NCBI GenBank assembly: GCA_012523975.1
Contig: JAAYSF010000012.1
Location: forward strand, 1 to 40,900
Direction: 5' to 3'
Length of the DNA: 40,900 nt
Source of the DNA: Veillonellaceae bacterium
GTDB lineage: Bacteria > Bacillota > Negativicutes > JAAYSF01
Shown: in pieces, positions 32,691-40,900 of the stretch
How positions within the stretch are numbered: position 1 is the first letter of the stretch
How the letters are laid out: each line of letters starts with the position of its first letter
Program-made: the position numbers and the translations under genes
Notes under the pieces: generated by a model
Seen by the model: only the letters and a program-made list of their open reading frames with translations
Databases searched by the model: none
What the model was told of the DNA's origin: nothing

Positions 32691-33506
32691 ATGAAAATAG
32701 CACTTGTCGGCTTGGGGCGAACCGGGAAAATCGCGGCTGAATATCTTTTGCAGCAAGAAACACTTAATATGGTACTATGCAGACATGGCAGCCCGAATGC
32801 GGGTAAAGATCTAGGTGAAATTTTAGGTACTAAACCAACAGGCATAACCATTGAGACCACTGATCATTTAGAGCGTAAGTTCTTTCAGAAGCAGCCTGAT
32901 GTACTCATTGATTTTTCAGGACATAGTTTTTTGAAGGAGCATATTCATACCTTAGCCAAGTGCGGTATTAATGTCGTGACGGCAGTGACAGATTACGACC
33001 GGGCTGAAATAGAAAAGCTAAAAATCTTTGCCGAAAAAGGCAATATCGGGATCGTAATGGCTCCTAACATCACCTACGGCGTGAATGTCCTAATGCTGAT
33101 GGCTGAAATAGCGGCTGAGCTGTTAAGCGATTATGACTTCGAGGTGTTTGAGGAACACCATAAGCATAAAAAAGACCGTCCCTCCGGCACTGCTAAAAAA
33201 ATTGTCAATAAAATCAAGGACCGATTGCTAACAGATACAGAAATTCCTGAGCATGTCGTCAGGGCAGGCGGCATTATCGGCAAGCATAAAGTCCTTATCT
33301 GCGGCGAGTTTGATAAGCTGGAAATTACACACGAATCGTTTTCACGAGTGGCCTTTGCCGAGGGTGCTTATAAAGCAGCCCAGTTCATCGCCGGAAAAAC
33401 AGGTTTTTACGAGATGAGCGATATTTTTGACTACGAGCGCGAACTGCGGCGCCGCCAAACAGTTTGCCTGGAGCCTCCCGAGCTGGAAAAGGAAGACCCG
33501 GCTTAA
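32691..33506 (+). CDS. Dihydrodipicolinate reductase (DapB)-like protein
   Basis: 271 residues, Rossmann fold. The N-terminal MKIALVGLGRTGKIAAEYLL replaces the usual DapB G-x-x-G-R-M-G with a GLGRTG form. The DapB substrate motif is present as HHKHKKDRPSGTAKK (near 156-170), and the C-terminal EITHESFSRVAFAEGAYKAAQF matches the family's E-T-H-x-x-x-R-x-x-F-x-x-G-A pattern. It may be the lysine/dipicolinate enzyme or a paralogue with another substrate; dapA is not adjacent. AGGAGG lies seven bases upstream. Own promoter and terminator. Dipicolinate supply for spores is an attractive but unproven role. Confidence 0.78.
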   Translation: MKIALVGLGRTGKIAAEYLLQQETLNMVLCRHGSPNAGKDLGEILGTKPTGITIETTDHLERKFFQKQPDVLIDFSGHSFLKEHIHTLAKCGINVVTAVTDYDRAEIEKLKIFAEKGNIGIVMAPNITYGVNVLMLMAEIAAELLSDYDFEVFEEHHKHKKDRPSGTAKKIVNKIKDRLLTDTEIPEHVVRAGGIIGKHKVLICGEFDKLEITHESFSRVAFAEGAYKAAQFIAGKTGFYEMSDIFDYERELRRRQTVCLEPPELEKEDPA

Positions 33507-33571
33507 CATTTAAAAACCGAGGTGTTTATCTAAATCAATGGATACTGATGAATTAAGCAGATTGATTGTAA

Positions 33572-33615
33572 AATAAGACTACCTTCCCATCAGGGCTGGT
33601 AGTCTTATTATTTTG
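33572..33615. terminator. Bidirectional terminator between the DapB-like and CdaR-like genes
   Basis: AATAAGACTACC (33572-33583) pairs with GGTAGTCTTATT (33598-33609) and is followed by ATTTTGC on the plus strand. It overlaps the last codon of the convergent gene. Confidence 0.8.
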
Positions 33616-34786
33616 CTTGATCCATCGACAAGAGAAATTTGCACAGCAAGGCGTGCTCAAAAGAATGACAGGGATCTAAGCCTACAATTTTTTTGAGCTT
33701 TTCAAGCCTGAACTGCAGGGTGTTGCGGTGGATAAATAAGCGGTTAGCGGCTGCTGAAACATTCATATTATTGGCAAGTAGTCCTTCCAGCGTATTGCGC
33801 ATATCATATTTGCCCTTAATTGTATCAAATTTAGCCTTCAGCTCGTGCAGCGCCAAAGGATAACTGCAGTGTTCATTATGGTCTTTGAACAAATAACTTA
33901 CCAGTATGGCGTCGTGATTGATAGCCTGAATCATATTTCCAGCCGGATGTTCCAGCGCAAACTTTGCCTCGTCATAAGACTGCCGCAATTCAGACTGATA
34001 CTTTGCCCGACTGCCGAGCCCGATTTGGATTTTTAGCTTGGGCTGAATGGTATTTAGCATATCGACAATGCTTTTTATAAACTTATCTACCTGGATCAGA
34101 TTATCTTGATCCGGCACCGACTTAATTATGCACAGATTTCGCTTGTAAAATAGGCTAATATCATCAGCAGTGAAAAAAGCGGCATCTTTTATGAGATTTA
34201 AGACATTTTCCCTTATCCGGGCTGATAGTAAATTTTGCAGGCCCTGTGCCTCAAAATCATCGTTATTCATCGGCTCAAGCTTAACTAAAATAACAACGCG
34301 CGGCAAATTGACTTTGTAATTCAACATATCAGCCAAAGTATTAATTTTATCCAGAGCATTATTGGTATTATCGGCAAACAGCAAGTCTACCAATTGGGCC
34401 TTAAGCCTGTTCTCGGAACCCGAATCAGCCAGCAGCATCTCGCGCTCCAGAATTAGTTCAGTGACCGTTTTTACAAGTTTTGCGGTGTTACGAACTTCAT
34501 GGGGTTCACCAGTTACGCCAACGACACCGACAATTTTATTTTTTATATTGATTGGCCACATTACTCCAGGCAAAGCCCCAATATATTGCTGCACTTCTTC
34601 AGGTTTGATTTCAACAACATTCTGATCTTCAACAGCCAGCTTTCCGCCTTGATGGAAATTACTAATTCGCTGCGGCTGACCTGAAGCAATGATAATTCCA
34701 TTGCAGTCCATGATATTTACATTTCGTTCGACAATTTCCATAAGGTGGTCAACTATTTTCTGAGCTAAATCCTTGGCAATTATCAT
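33608..34786 (-). CDS. CdaR/PucR-family transcriptional regulator (sugar-diacid sensing type)
   Basis: 392 residues. N-terminal diacid_rec domain (AQKIVDHLMEIVERNVNIMD, residues 6-130, with GVVGVTGEP), a central GGDEF-like CdaR region (about 150-280) and a C-terminal HTH_30 (NMNVSAAANRLFIHRNTLQFRLEKLK near 345). Members respond to glycerate, galactarate, glucarate or similar acids. The ATG at 34786 is seven bases after GGAAGGGTGG; a TTG at 34804 overlaps it. It diverges from larA-uxaA across 194 bases, which contain TGCG-N6-CGCA at 34841-34854 as a possible but weak operator. It is the obvious candidate regulator of that operon. Confidence 0.88.
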   Translation of the reverse strand: MIIAKDLAQKIVDHLMEIVERNVNIMDCNGIIIASGQPQRISNFHQGGKLAVEDQNVVEIKPEEVQQYIGALPGVMWPINIKNKIVGVVGVTGEPHEVRNTAKLVKTVTELILEREMLLADSGSENRLKAQLVDLLFADNTNNALDKINTLADMLNYKVNLPRVVILVKLEPMNNDDFEAQGLQNLLSARIRENVLNLIKDAAFFTADDISLFYKRNLCIIKSVPDQDNLIQVDKFIKSIVDMLNTIQPKLKIQIGLGSRAKYQSELRQSYDEAKFALEHPAGNMIQAINHDAILVSYLFKDHNEHCSYPLALHELKAKFDTIKGKYDMRNTLEGLLANNMNVSAAANRLFIHRNTLQFRLEKLKKIVGLDPCHSFEHALLCKFLLSMDQAK

Positions 34787-34980
34787 ATTAAACCACCCTT
34801 CCAAGAGCTTCTACTACATATTCTAACATCACCCAAACATTGCGTAAATGCGCATTGTGAAAACTGCACAAAAAACCGCGGCTGGAAATAGCTATTTTTG
34901 GTAGTTGAGCACGAAGGCGCAAACCGCGAATTAATTGAAGTAATATTGCAGAAGGCACACCTAAGCTTAGGAGGGAGAAC

Positions 34981-36258
34981 ATGACCGTTATTAACATCCC
35001 ATATGGTAAAGGCTATATTCCCCTTTCAATACCTGATGAGCGTTTGGAAGGCATTTTGGAGTCGCGCGCCCATCATTACCAACCCGAAGCCTCAGAAGCT
35101 AAGCTTGTTCAGCGAGCTTTGGAAAATCCGATTGGCTCGCCAAGATTACGTGATTTGGCGGCAGGGCGTAAAAAAATTGTTATTATAACCAGTGATCATA
35201 CCAGACCTGTTCCCACTAAGATTATCGCCCCGTTGCTGCTCGCTGAAATCCGCAGCGCCAATCCGGACGCCGAAATTACCTTTTTGGTAGCAACCGGCTT
35301 TCACCGGGCCAGCACTCAGCAAGAGCTGTTAAATAAGTTTGGGAAAGAACTGCTGCGCGACGAAAGAATTGTTATTCATAACGGCTGGGACAAAGACTCC
35401 CTGATTAATGTCGGCAAATTACCGTCAGGCGGCGACTTAATTATAAACAAACTGGCAATGGAAGCTGATCTGCTCATTGCCGAAGGCTTTATTGAGCCGC
35501 ACTTATTTGCAGGATTTTCGGGCGGCCGAAAAAGTGTTCTGCCCGGCATCGTCAGTTCAGTAACTGTTTTGGCTAACCACTGCGCCGAATTCATTGCCCA
35601 CGATAAAGCGCGCGCCGGAATTCTTGACGGCAACCCGCTTCATACCGATATGCTTTTTGCCGCTAAACAGGCCAAATTGGCATTTATAATGAATGTTGTC
35701 ATTGATGCCGACAAAAGAATTATCAATGCTTTTGCCGGCGACTTAGAACAGGCACATTCGGCAGGATGTAACTTTGTCGGCGATCTGGCTTCAGTCCGAG
35801 CCAAACCAGCCGATATTGTAATCACTTCTAACGGCGGATATCCGCTTGATCAAAACATTTACCAGCTTGTAAAAGGACTTACTTCGGCCGAGGCTACCTG
35901 CAAACCGAACGGCGTCATTATCATCTGCGCGGCCTGCAATGACGGCCATGGCGGCGAGGCTTTCTTCAAGTGGTTTAAGGATGCTCCCGGCGGCGCGCGC
36001 GAAGTAATGGACAAGATTATGAAAATTGACCGTGAGTCGACCATTCCCGACCAATGGTGTGCGCAAATCCTCGCCCGCATTCAGCTTAAGCATCAAATAA
36101 TCATAGTTAGCGATCAATGCGATCATCAGATTATCAGGGATATGGGCTTTATGGCAGCGACAACTATCGGTGAAGCACTAACGACTGCCGAAACAATTGC
36201 CAGCAGCAAGGCCAAATTTACGGTAGTCCCTGACGGCGTAGCCGTCATCGTTGGCTAA
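34981..36258 (+). CDS. LarA-family nickel-pincer racemase/epimerase
   Basis: 425 residues, DUF2088/LarA family. LarA uses the nickel-pincer nucleotide cofactor bound through a Lys to move the alpha hydrogen of a hydroxy acid. Every key residue of Lactobacillus plantarum LarA is at the same number here: Asp72 and Arg75 (DHTRP), His108 (GFHR), His174 and Lys184 (EPHLFAGFSGGRKS), His200, Gln295 and Lys298 (YQLVKG). The protein is therefore catalytically complete. The substrate need not be lactate: the operon with a split UxaA dehydratase suggests a sugar acid or other 2-hydroxy acid. LarB, LarC and LarE are not in the window. AGGAGGG precedes the ATG. Confidence 0.92.
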   Translation: MTVINIPYGKGYIPLSIPDERLEGILESRAHHYQPEASEAKLVQRALENPIGSPRLRDLAAGRKKIVIITSDHTRPVPTKIIAPLLLAEIRSANPDAEITFLVATGFHRASTQQELLNKFGKELLRDERIVIHNGWDKDSLINVGKLPSGGDLIINKLAMEADLLIAEGFIEPHLFAGFSGGRKSVLPGIVSSVTVLANHCAEFIAHDKARAGILDGNPLHTDMLFAAKQAKLAFIMNVVIDADKRIINAFAGDLEQAHSAGCNFVGDLASVRAKPADIVITSNGGYPLDQNIYQLVKGLTSAEATCKPNGVIIICAACNDGHGGEAFFKWFKDAPGGAREVMDKIMKIDRESTIPDQWCAQILARIQLKHQIIIVSDQCDHQIIRDMGFMAATTIGEALTTAETIASSKAKFTVVPDGVAVIVG

Positions 36259-36346
36259 TTAATAACACAAAAGGAGTTCCATCAAATATATGGAATTAAC
36301 AGGGTAGATGCCCAACGAATTACAACTATTTTTGAGGAGGTATATT

Positions 36347-36646
36347 ATGGCTATTGATGCAATTGTGCTAAACCCATCGGATAATGTGGCAACTGCAGTC
36401 CAAGATTTAAAAGCCGGTCAGCAGGCTGCCGTGAGGCTGGAACGCGACTTACATTATGTTACCTTGGTGGAAGATATCCCTTATGGTCACAAGTTTGCGT
36501 TTCGAAGCATCAACCAAGGCCAAGATATTCTCAAGTACGGCGAAGTCATTGGCCGCGCTACCAAAAACATTGATGCCGGCTGCCATGCGCATGTACAAAA
36601 CATTGAAAGCCTGCGCGGCCGCGGCGATCTGGAAAAGGAGGCGTAA
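36347..36646 (+). CDS. UxaA-family dehydratase, small subunit (SAF domain)
   Basis: 99 residues. Matches the SAF-fold N-terminal domain of altronate and galactarate dehydratases: IPYGHKFAFRSINQGQDILKYGEVIG followed by the CHAHVQNIE ligand motif in place of HVHTHN. In UxaA this domain is fused to the large part; here it is a separate gene three bases before it, as in sulfolactate sulfo-lyase SuyAB and several clostridial enzymes. GAGGAGG lies seven bases before the ATG at 36347; an upstream start at 36308 has no such site. It follows larA by 88 bases. Confidence 0.85.
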   Translation: MAIDAIVLNPSDNVATAVQDLKAGQQAAVRLERDLHYVTLVEDIPYGHKFAFRSINQGQDILKYGEVIGRATKNIDAGCHAHVQNIESLRGRGDLEKEA

Positions 36647-36648
36647 AA

Positions 36649-37809
36649 ATGGAATTTATGGGATATCGCCGTGCTGACGGCACAGTAGGCACTCGTAACT
36701 ATGTTGGCATTTTGTCGGCCGTTGTTTGTGTAAATGAGGTAGTCGAGGCTATTGCCAGTAAAGTCGAGGGAGCAGTTCGCTTTACCCACCATCAAGGCTG
36801 TTGCCAGACACCGCTGGATATTGGCCGGGTTAACCAGGCCCTAATCGGGTTAGGCCGCAACCCTAACCTCCATTCGGTAATCCTTGTCAGCTTAGGCTGC
36901 GAGAGCACCAATCTCAACGAAGTTATTGAAGGTATCCAAGCTAGCGGAAAAACTGTCAAACACCTTGTAGTTCAAGAGGTCGGTGGTGCTGCCCGCACCA
37001 CAGCTCAAGGCATTTTAATGGCGCAGGAGTTGGTACGTGAAGCATCACTTCAGCAGCGTGAACCCTTCCCTATCAGTGAATTGGTTCTAGGTATGAAGTG
37101 TGGCAGTTCAGATACCACTTCAGGCTTAGTGCCAAACCCCGCAATCGGCGTAGCTTCGGATTTACTGGTAGCGGCCGGCGGCACTTCCATTTTAGGCGAG
37201 GTAACCGAATTTATCGGTGCTGAGCATATTCTAGCCAGCCACGCTGCTAACGAAGAAGTAGCTCAAGGCATCCTTGACCTCGTTACCCGCATGGAACAAA
37301 GAGCTATTGCCGTAGGTGAAGATATCCGCGGCGGTCAGCCGACCGGCGGCAATATCAAAGGCGGCCTCACTACTATCGAAGAAAAATCGCTCGGTGCAAT
37401 CGCCAAAGCCGGTTCATCCCCCATTCAGGCGGTATATGAATACGGCGAACGTCCTAAGGTAAAAGGCTTAGTCGTTATGGACTCCCCTGGCCGCGAGCCC
37501 GAGATACTTACCGGGCTGGCAGCCGCCGGCTGTAACGTTATTGCCTTTGCTACTGGTCGGGGAGCGCCCCAAGGCTTCCCATTCGTACCTGTTCTGAAAA
37601 TTACCGGCAGCCGCACAGCCGCTGAAAAAATGAGCGATCATATTGATATGAACTTAAGCGCCGTAATCGATGGCGGCGACACAATTCCCGATGCCGGCCG
37701 CCGCATTCTCGAAGAATTAGTTGTTATTGCCTCGGGCGGTATGACCAAAGCCGAGATATCAGGCTATACTAACTCAATGGATATCTACATGCTAGGCCCG
37801 GTTATCTAA
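36649..37809 (+). CDS. UxaA-family dehydratase/lyase, large subunit
   Basis: 386 residues, catalytic part of the altronate/galactarate dehydratase family, iron-dependent. It starts MGYRRADGTVGTRNYVGI, the family signature, and has the conserved Cys/His positions: HHQGCC near 45, LGCES near 85, MKCGSSD near 148, plus GGGDTIPDAG-like INDGGDTIPDAG near the end. Together with the small subunit it should remove water (or sulfite, as in SuyB) from a polyhydroxy or sulfonated acid. The exact substrate is not given by the sequence. GGAGG overlaps the small-subunit stop; a terminator lies at 37840. Confidence 0.88.
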   Translation: MEFMGYRRADGTVGTRNYVGILSAVVCVNEVVEAIASKVEGAVRFTHHQGCCQTPLDIGRVNQALIGLGRNPNLHSVILVSLGCESTNLNEVIEGIQASGKTVKHLVVQEVGGAARTTAQGILMAQELVREASLQQREPFPISELVLGMKCGSSDTTSGLVPNPAIGVASDLLVAAGGTSILGEVTEFIGAEHILASHAANEEVAQGILDLVTRMEQRAIAVGEDIRGGQPTGGNIKGGLTTIEEKSLGAIAKAGSSPIQAVYEYGERPKVKGLVVMDSPGREPEILTGLAAAGCNVIAFATGRGAPQGFPFVPVLKITGSRTAAEKMSDHIDMNLSAVIDGGDTIPDAGRRILEELVVIASGGMTKAEISGYTNSMDIYMLGPVI

Positions 37810-37837
37810 TACGCTCTGCAAATCCAATGTTATTAAA

Positions 37838-37871
37838 TAAACCTCCAGCTAATATGCCGGAGGTTATTTTC
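37838..37871. terminator. Bidirectional terminator between uxaA and the REC-kinase
   Basis: AACCTCC (37840-37846) and GGAGGTT (37859-37865) flank a 12-base loop and ATTTTC follows. It serves the plus-strand uxaA operon and may also stop the convergent kinase transcript. Confidence 0.75.
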
Positions 37872-37891
37872 TGTAAAATTATTGGCACGCG

Positions 37892-39760
37892 CTAGCTGCG
37901 GCTGTCTTTGCTTTGGCCGCGTTTAAACCTTATGAAAAAGGTTGTGCCATCGCATCCGGTAGCTATATCAATAATAGCATTATGCCTGGCAGCAATACTG
38001 TAACAGACCGCCAGGCCTAGGCCCGTTCCATGTTCTTTAGTGGTAAAAAACGGTGTCCCGATTTTTTCAAGCATTGCGGGCTCAATTCCTTTACCCTCAT
38101 CTTGCACTGCTAGAACTACCGCTTGATCTTCCTCAAATGTTTTAATGGTAAGATTGCCACCGACCGCCATTGCCTCAAGCCCATTACGTACAAGATTCAA
38201 AATAAGCTGACGAATCTCTTTCTCATTTAAATTTAAATAAGGAATATTCCCGGTCTCTATTCTTATACCTTTTCCGGCCAGTAAGGCGGTTGACTCGAGC
38301 AGCGGCAGCATTGTTTCAATAATGGTATTAAGATTCTGCGTCGTCAATTCCACAACTTTATTTCTGGCTAAAGAAAGAAACTCGCTAATAATCGAATTCG
38401 CCCGGTCAAGTTCCTCAATCATTAGTTCAAAATGTTTATTATACTTGCTGCATTCATTCTTGGCGCCAAGGTACTGAAGCAACCCCCGCACAGTAGTCAT
38501 AGGGTTGCGAATTTCATGGCCAATTCCTGCAGCCATTTCGCCAACCAAATGCAGACGGTCTAAGCGTGCTAGTTCTTTTTCGAACTGTTTACGTCCGGTA
38601 ATGTCGGTAACCATAACTAGCGCCCCTGAATACTGCCCGTTTTCCGCTAAAAGCGGATTAGTAGATAAACTCGCCCATAACTCTTTTCCGTCGCTGCGAT
38701 GAAACATGATTTCAGGCAGTTCCCGAACTTGCCGGCGCTTTATAAATTCTTCGGCTTGGTCGATCCATTCCTTATCGACAAAATCATAAAAAGACCCTCC
38801 GACTAATTCCATAACAGTGCAGTCCAGCATCTCTGCCATTTTTTTATTGGCAAAAGTTATTCTTCCTGCTCCGTCTAAAAGCAGGATGCCTTCGGAGGCT
38901 GTTTCTACTATCTGGCGATATCGCTCCTCACTCTCCCGCAGGGCTTGTTCGGCCTCTTTGCGTTTCGTAATGTCTTCCATAGTACCTTCAAAGTAGAGAA
39001 CTCGGCCTGTATCATCGTGTACAGCTCGGACACTTTCAGAAACCCAAATTACATCACCATCCCGCCGGCATAGCTGACGCTCTCTGCAATGAATGGCTTC
39101 TCCCGCTACCAACGAACTCTCGTAAGTCACGCCTGAAGACTGCGATACCACCTCCTCAGGGTTATCGTAACCTAAAATACGGGCCATCGATTGATTGGCT
39201 ATAAGATAGCGTCCATCCGGAGCCGCCTGAAAGATTCCCTCGATTGCATTCTCGAAGATAGAACGGTACTTTTGCTCAGCCTGACGCAATTCCGCCGTTC
39301 GTTCACGGACTCGCCACTCTAGCTCATCATTTAATTTCCATAAAGTCTCCTCAGCCTGCTTGCGCTCGGCAATGTATTTTTTTTCGGCATTATGTTTGGA
39401 TAGCGCCATTTTAATTGCTGTATGCAATTCTCGCTCTTTGAATGGTTTTACAATATAGCCGTATGGCTGTGCTGACATTGCGCGCAGCAAGGTATCTTCA
39501 TCGGTATAAGCGGTAAGATAAATAATAAGAATACCAAATAATCCATGAATTATTTCGGCAGCTTTAGTCCCATCAACTTCTCCTTGCAGTCTAATGTCCA
39601 TTAAAACCAAATCAGGCTGCAACTCTTTGGCCGCTTTAACAGCCTCTTCTCCGGTAGCCGCAACCTCCGTAACGATATATCCCATATTTCTCAGCGACTG
39701 CTGTAAGTCAAGTGCCGCGATCCCTTCATCTTCGACAATCAGTATCTTTATAGCTGTCAT
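37892..39760 (-). CDS. Hybrid REC-PAS-PAS histidine kinase
   Basis: 622 residues. An N-terminal receiver domain (Asp55 in LVLMDIRL, Lys in VKPFKERE), a coiled linker (ERRVRERTAELRQAEQKY), PAS about 165-285, PAS about 290-405, HisKA with GHEIRNPMTTVRGLLQYL and HATPase_c (NLVRNGLEAM, DEGKGI, GTGLGLAV). The receiver at the front suggests it is itself phosphorylated, plausibly by the HisKA_2 kinase just upstream. AGGAG lies eight to nine bases before the ATG. The gene begins 12 bases after the preceding kinase stop. No membrane segment. Confidence 0.9.
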   Translation of the reverse strand: MTAIKILIVEDEGIAALDLQQSLRNMGYIVTEVAATGEEAVKAAKELQPDLVLMDIRLQGEVDGTKAAEIIHGLFGILIIYLTAYTDEDTLLRAMSAQPYGYIVKPFKERELHTAIKMALSKHNAEKKYIAERKQAEETLWKLNDELEWRVRERTAELRQAEQKYRSIFENAIEGIFQAAPDGRYLIANQSMARILGYDNPEEVVSQSSGVTYESSLVAGEAIHCRERQLCRRDGDVIWVSESVRAVHDDTGRVLYFEGTMEDITKRKEAEQALRESEERYRQIVETASEGILLLDGAGRITFANKKMAEMLDCTVMELVGGSFYDFVDKEWIDQAEEFIKRRQVRELPEIMFHRSDGKELWASLSTNPLLAENGQYSGALVMVTDITGRKQFEKELARLDRLHLVGEMAAGIGHEIRNPMTTVRGLLQYLGAKNECSKYNKHFELMIEELDRANSIISEFLSLARNKVVELTTQNLNTIIETMLPLLESTALLAGKGIRIETGNIPYLNLNEKEIRQLILNLVRNGLEAMAVGGNLTIKTFEEDQAVVLAVQDEGKGIEPAMLEKIGTPFFTTKEHGTGLGLAVCYSIAARHNAIIDIATGCDGTTFFIRFKRGQSKDSRS

Positions 39761-39772
39761 TGTGCAACTCTC

Positions 39773-40900
39773 CTATTCCCCGACATTAAAGGCAACTGCA
39801 AATTCAGTTCCATTGCTGTTCGTATTTATCTGAATAGTGCCCCTTAATTGTTTTATCAGAACGATTACTAACTTCATTCCCAGTGACTCGCAATTCTCTA
39901 TCTTAAAGTCTGCTGGTAAACCAATCCCATTATCACTGACGGTCAATTTAGCTAAATTATCGGCATGATAAAGGTGAATACGTACTTCACCTTTCAGATC
40001 AAGTTTGCTGGGAAAGGCGTGTTTAAGCGAATTTGAAACAAGTTCGTTAAGAATTAAAGCGCAGGGGACTACTCGGTCAATACTGAGCGTAAATGGTTCA
40101 ATATTTATCTGCTGGCTTATGCCTCGCGCAGCTGCCCCGTACGAATGGAACAGATTAACTAAGAGGCTGGGAATATATTCACCGAGATCGATATTTGCCA
40201 ATGATTCCGACTGGTAGAGCTTTTCATGAATAAGAGCCATTGAGTAAACGCGGTCTTTGCTCTCCTTAAACATCTCAATAGCCTTTGCATCCTTGATATG
40301 GGACAATTGCAGATTCAGCATACTGTGGATTATTTGGAGATTGTTTTTGACACGGTGATGTATTTCCTTAAGAAGGGTCTCCTTTTCATTTAGGGCAAGT
40401 TGCAAGTTTGCCTTGCTGTCTTGCAGTTCCTCGTTAGCGGTAGCAAGCTGGGCAGTACGCTCCGCAACCCGCTTTTCGAGTTCCCTATTGAGCGTCTGGA
40501 TCTCTTGCTAGGCATTTTTATGGTCGGTAATATCAATCCCCATTTCCATAATAAGCGTCGATCCATCCACATCAATAAATGGAAAGTCCAGAACCCGATA
40601 CTCGCGTCCGTCCGGGCCGCTCCATTCCCACTCATGGGGCTTCATAGTTGCAAGGACGGTAAAACTTTGGCAGTTTTCGCAGGGCTCGCTGCGCCCGAAT
40701 AGCGCTTCAAAACAGCGCCGGCCGTTTACTTCACCGAATTGCTCGCGAAAAAACCGATTAGCAAAGGGAATATGATAATCAGGTGTCATCAGTATCAAAT
40801 AAGTCGGCAGCATATCTACGACATTATTAAAGCGCTGGCGTTCTAATTTCACGGCCTCCTCGGCCAATTTACGCTCGTCGATATCCCGTTCAAGCAGCTC
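39773..40900 (-). pseudogene. PAS-HisKA_2 sensor kinase interrupted by an in-frame TAG (partial at the window end)
   Basis: The upstream part (40900-40511) encodes a PAS domain with a three-Cys motif (RRCFEALFGRSEPCENCQ) ending in DITDHKNA. A TAG (40510-40508) follows, and the same frame then runs straight on as QEIQTLNRELEKRVAERTAQL into the kinase, with HisKA_2 (LLKEIHHRVKNNLQIIHSMLNLQ) and HATPase_c (LNELVSNSLKHAF, DNGIGLP). At this position relatives usually have Glu or Gln, so a single base change (GAG or CAG to TAG) explains it. The 3' half could still be translated from a TTG at 40405. Whether this is a true pseudogene, readthrough or a sequencing error is open. The 5' end lies beyond 40900. 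Confidence 0.75.

Noticed and set aside
39773-40900. Pyrrolysine at the TAG in the kinase gene
   Set aside because: Known pyrrolysine proteins are methylamine methyltransferases and relatives; a coiled-coil linker is an unlikely site and no pyl genes are in the window. Nonsense mutation or readthrough is simpler.

Overview
The window looks like the chromosome of an endospore-forming, anaerobic Gram-negative-type Firmicute of the class Negativicutes, most plausibly family Sporomusaceae. Reasons: a gerA-gerB-gerC germination operon, an alpha/beta-type small acid-soluble spore protein with a good forespore promoter, a SpoVD-type transpeptidase, a DacF-type carboxypeptidase, a Spo0E-like small phosphatase, soluble multi-PAS sporulation-type kinases, methylglyoxal synthase, a DUF4127 protein and strong GGAGG ribosome binding sites almost everywhere. 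The family assignment rests on protein style, not on a database search. No rRNA, tRNA, CRISPR array, integrase or intact insertion sequence was seen.

Layout. 1-1164: 5' part of sbcD (minus strand), a 36-codon gene with a forespore-like promoter, and mgsA. 1171-5012: DUF4127 protein, a 69-aa protein and a three-PAS histidine kinase, all minus strand. 5246-8281 (minus): a magnesium locus read as promoter, M-box (ykoK) Mg2+ riboswitch, terminator, 35-aa ORF, MgtE sensor protein lacking its membrane domain, and an Nramp-related transporter. 8301-12712 (minus): gerA-gerB-gerC plus a 54-aa membrane protein. 12869-17637: beta-hydroxyacid dehydrogenase, peptidoglycan amidase, PHP phosphatase, zinc-ribbon protein and alanine-glyoxylate-type aminotransferase, separated by palindromic dispersed repeats. 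17933-19892: dacF and cheR. 20170-23684 (minus): hypA-hypB-spo0E-like-amidohydrolase-alr. 23862-28840: SASP, a shortened PolX/PHP protein, spoVD and an MFS transporter. 28956-32453: second PAS kinase and cca. 32691-37809: a DapB-like reductase, a CdaR/PucR-type regulator and a divergent larA-uxaA(small)-uxaA(large) operon. 37892-40900 (minus): a HisKA_2 kinase broken by an in-frame amber codon, followed by a REC-PAS-PAS-kinase.

The most interesting system is the Mg2+ locus. A Mg2+-sensing riboswitch controls a free-standing MgtE cytosolic sensor (PRC barrels, MgtE_N, CBS pair) whose gene ends two bases before an Nramp-like transporter that has lost the Asn and Met ligands used for transition metals. 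A short unannotated ORF lies between riboswitch and sensor with a near-ideal ribosome binding site. The layout suggests a two-protein gated Mg2+ channel or transporter, in which the sensor half of MgtE works on an unrelated membrane fold.

Other items worth attention: a LarA-family protein with every nickel-pincer catalytic residue at the same numbers as Lactobacillus plantarum LarA, in an operon with a split UxaA dehydratase; a 13-A run at the hypB end whose length decides whether hypB overlaps a spo0E-like gene; a PolX protein missing its N-terminal DNA-binding domains and with one catalytic Asp changed to Glu; and a family of intergenic palindromic repeats with one copy deleted internally.
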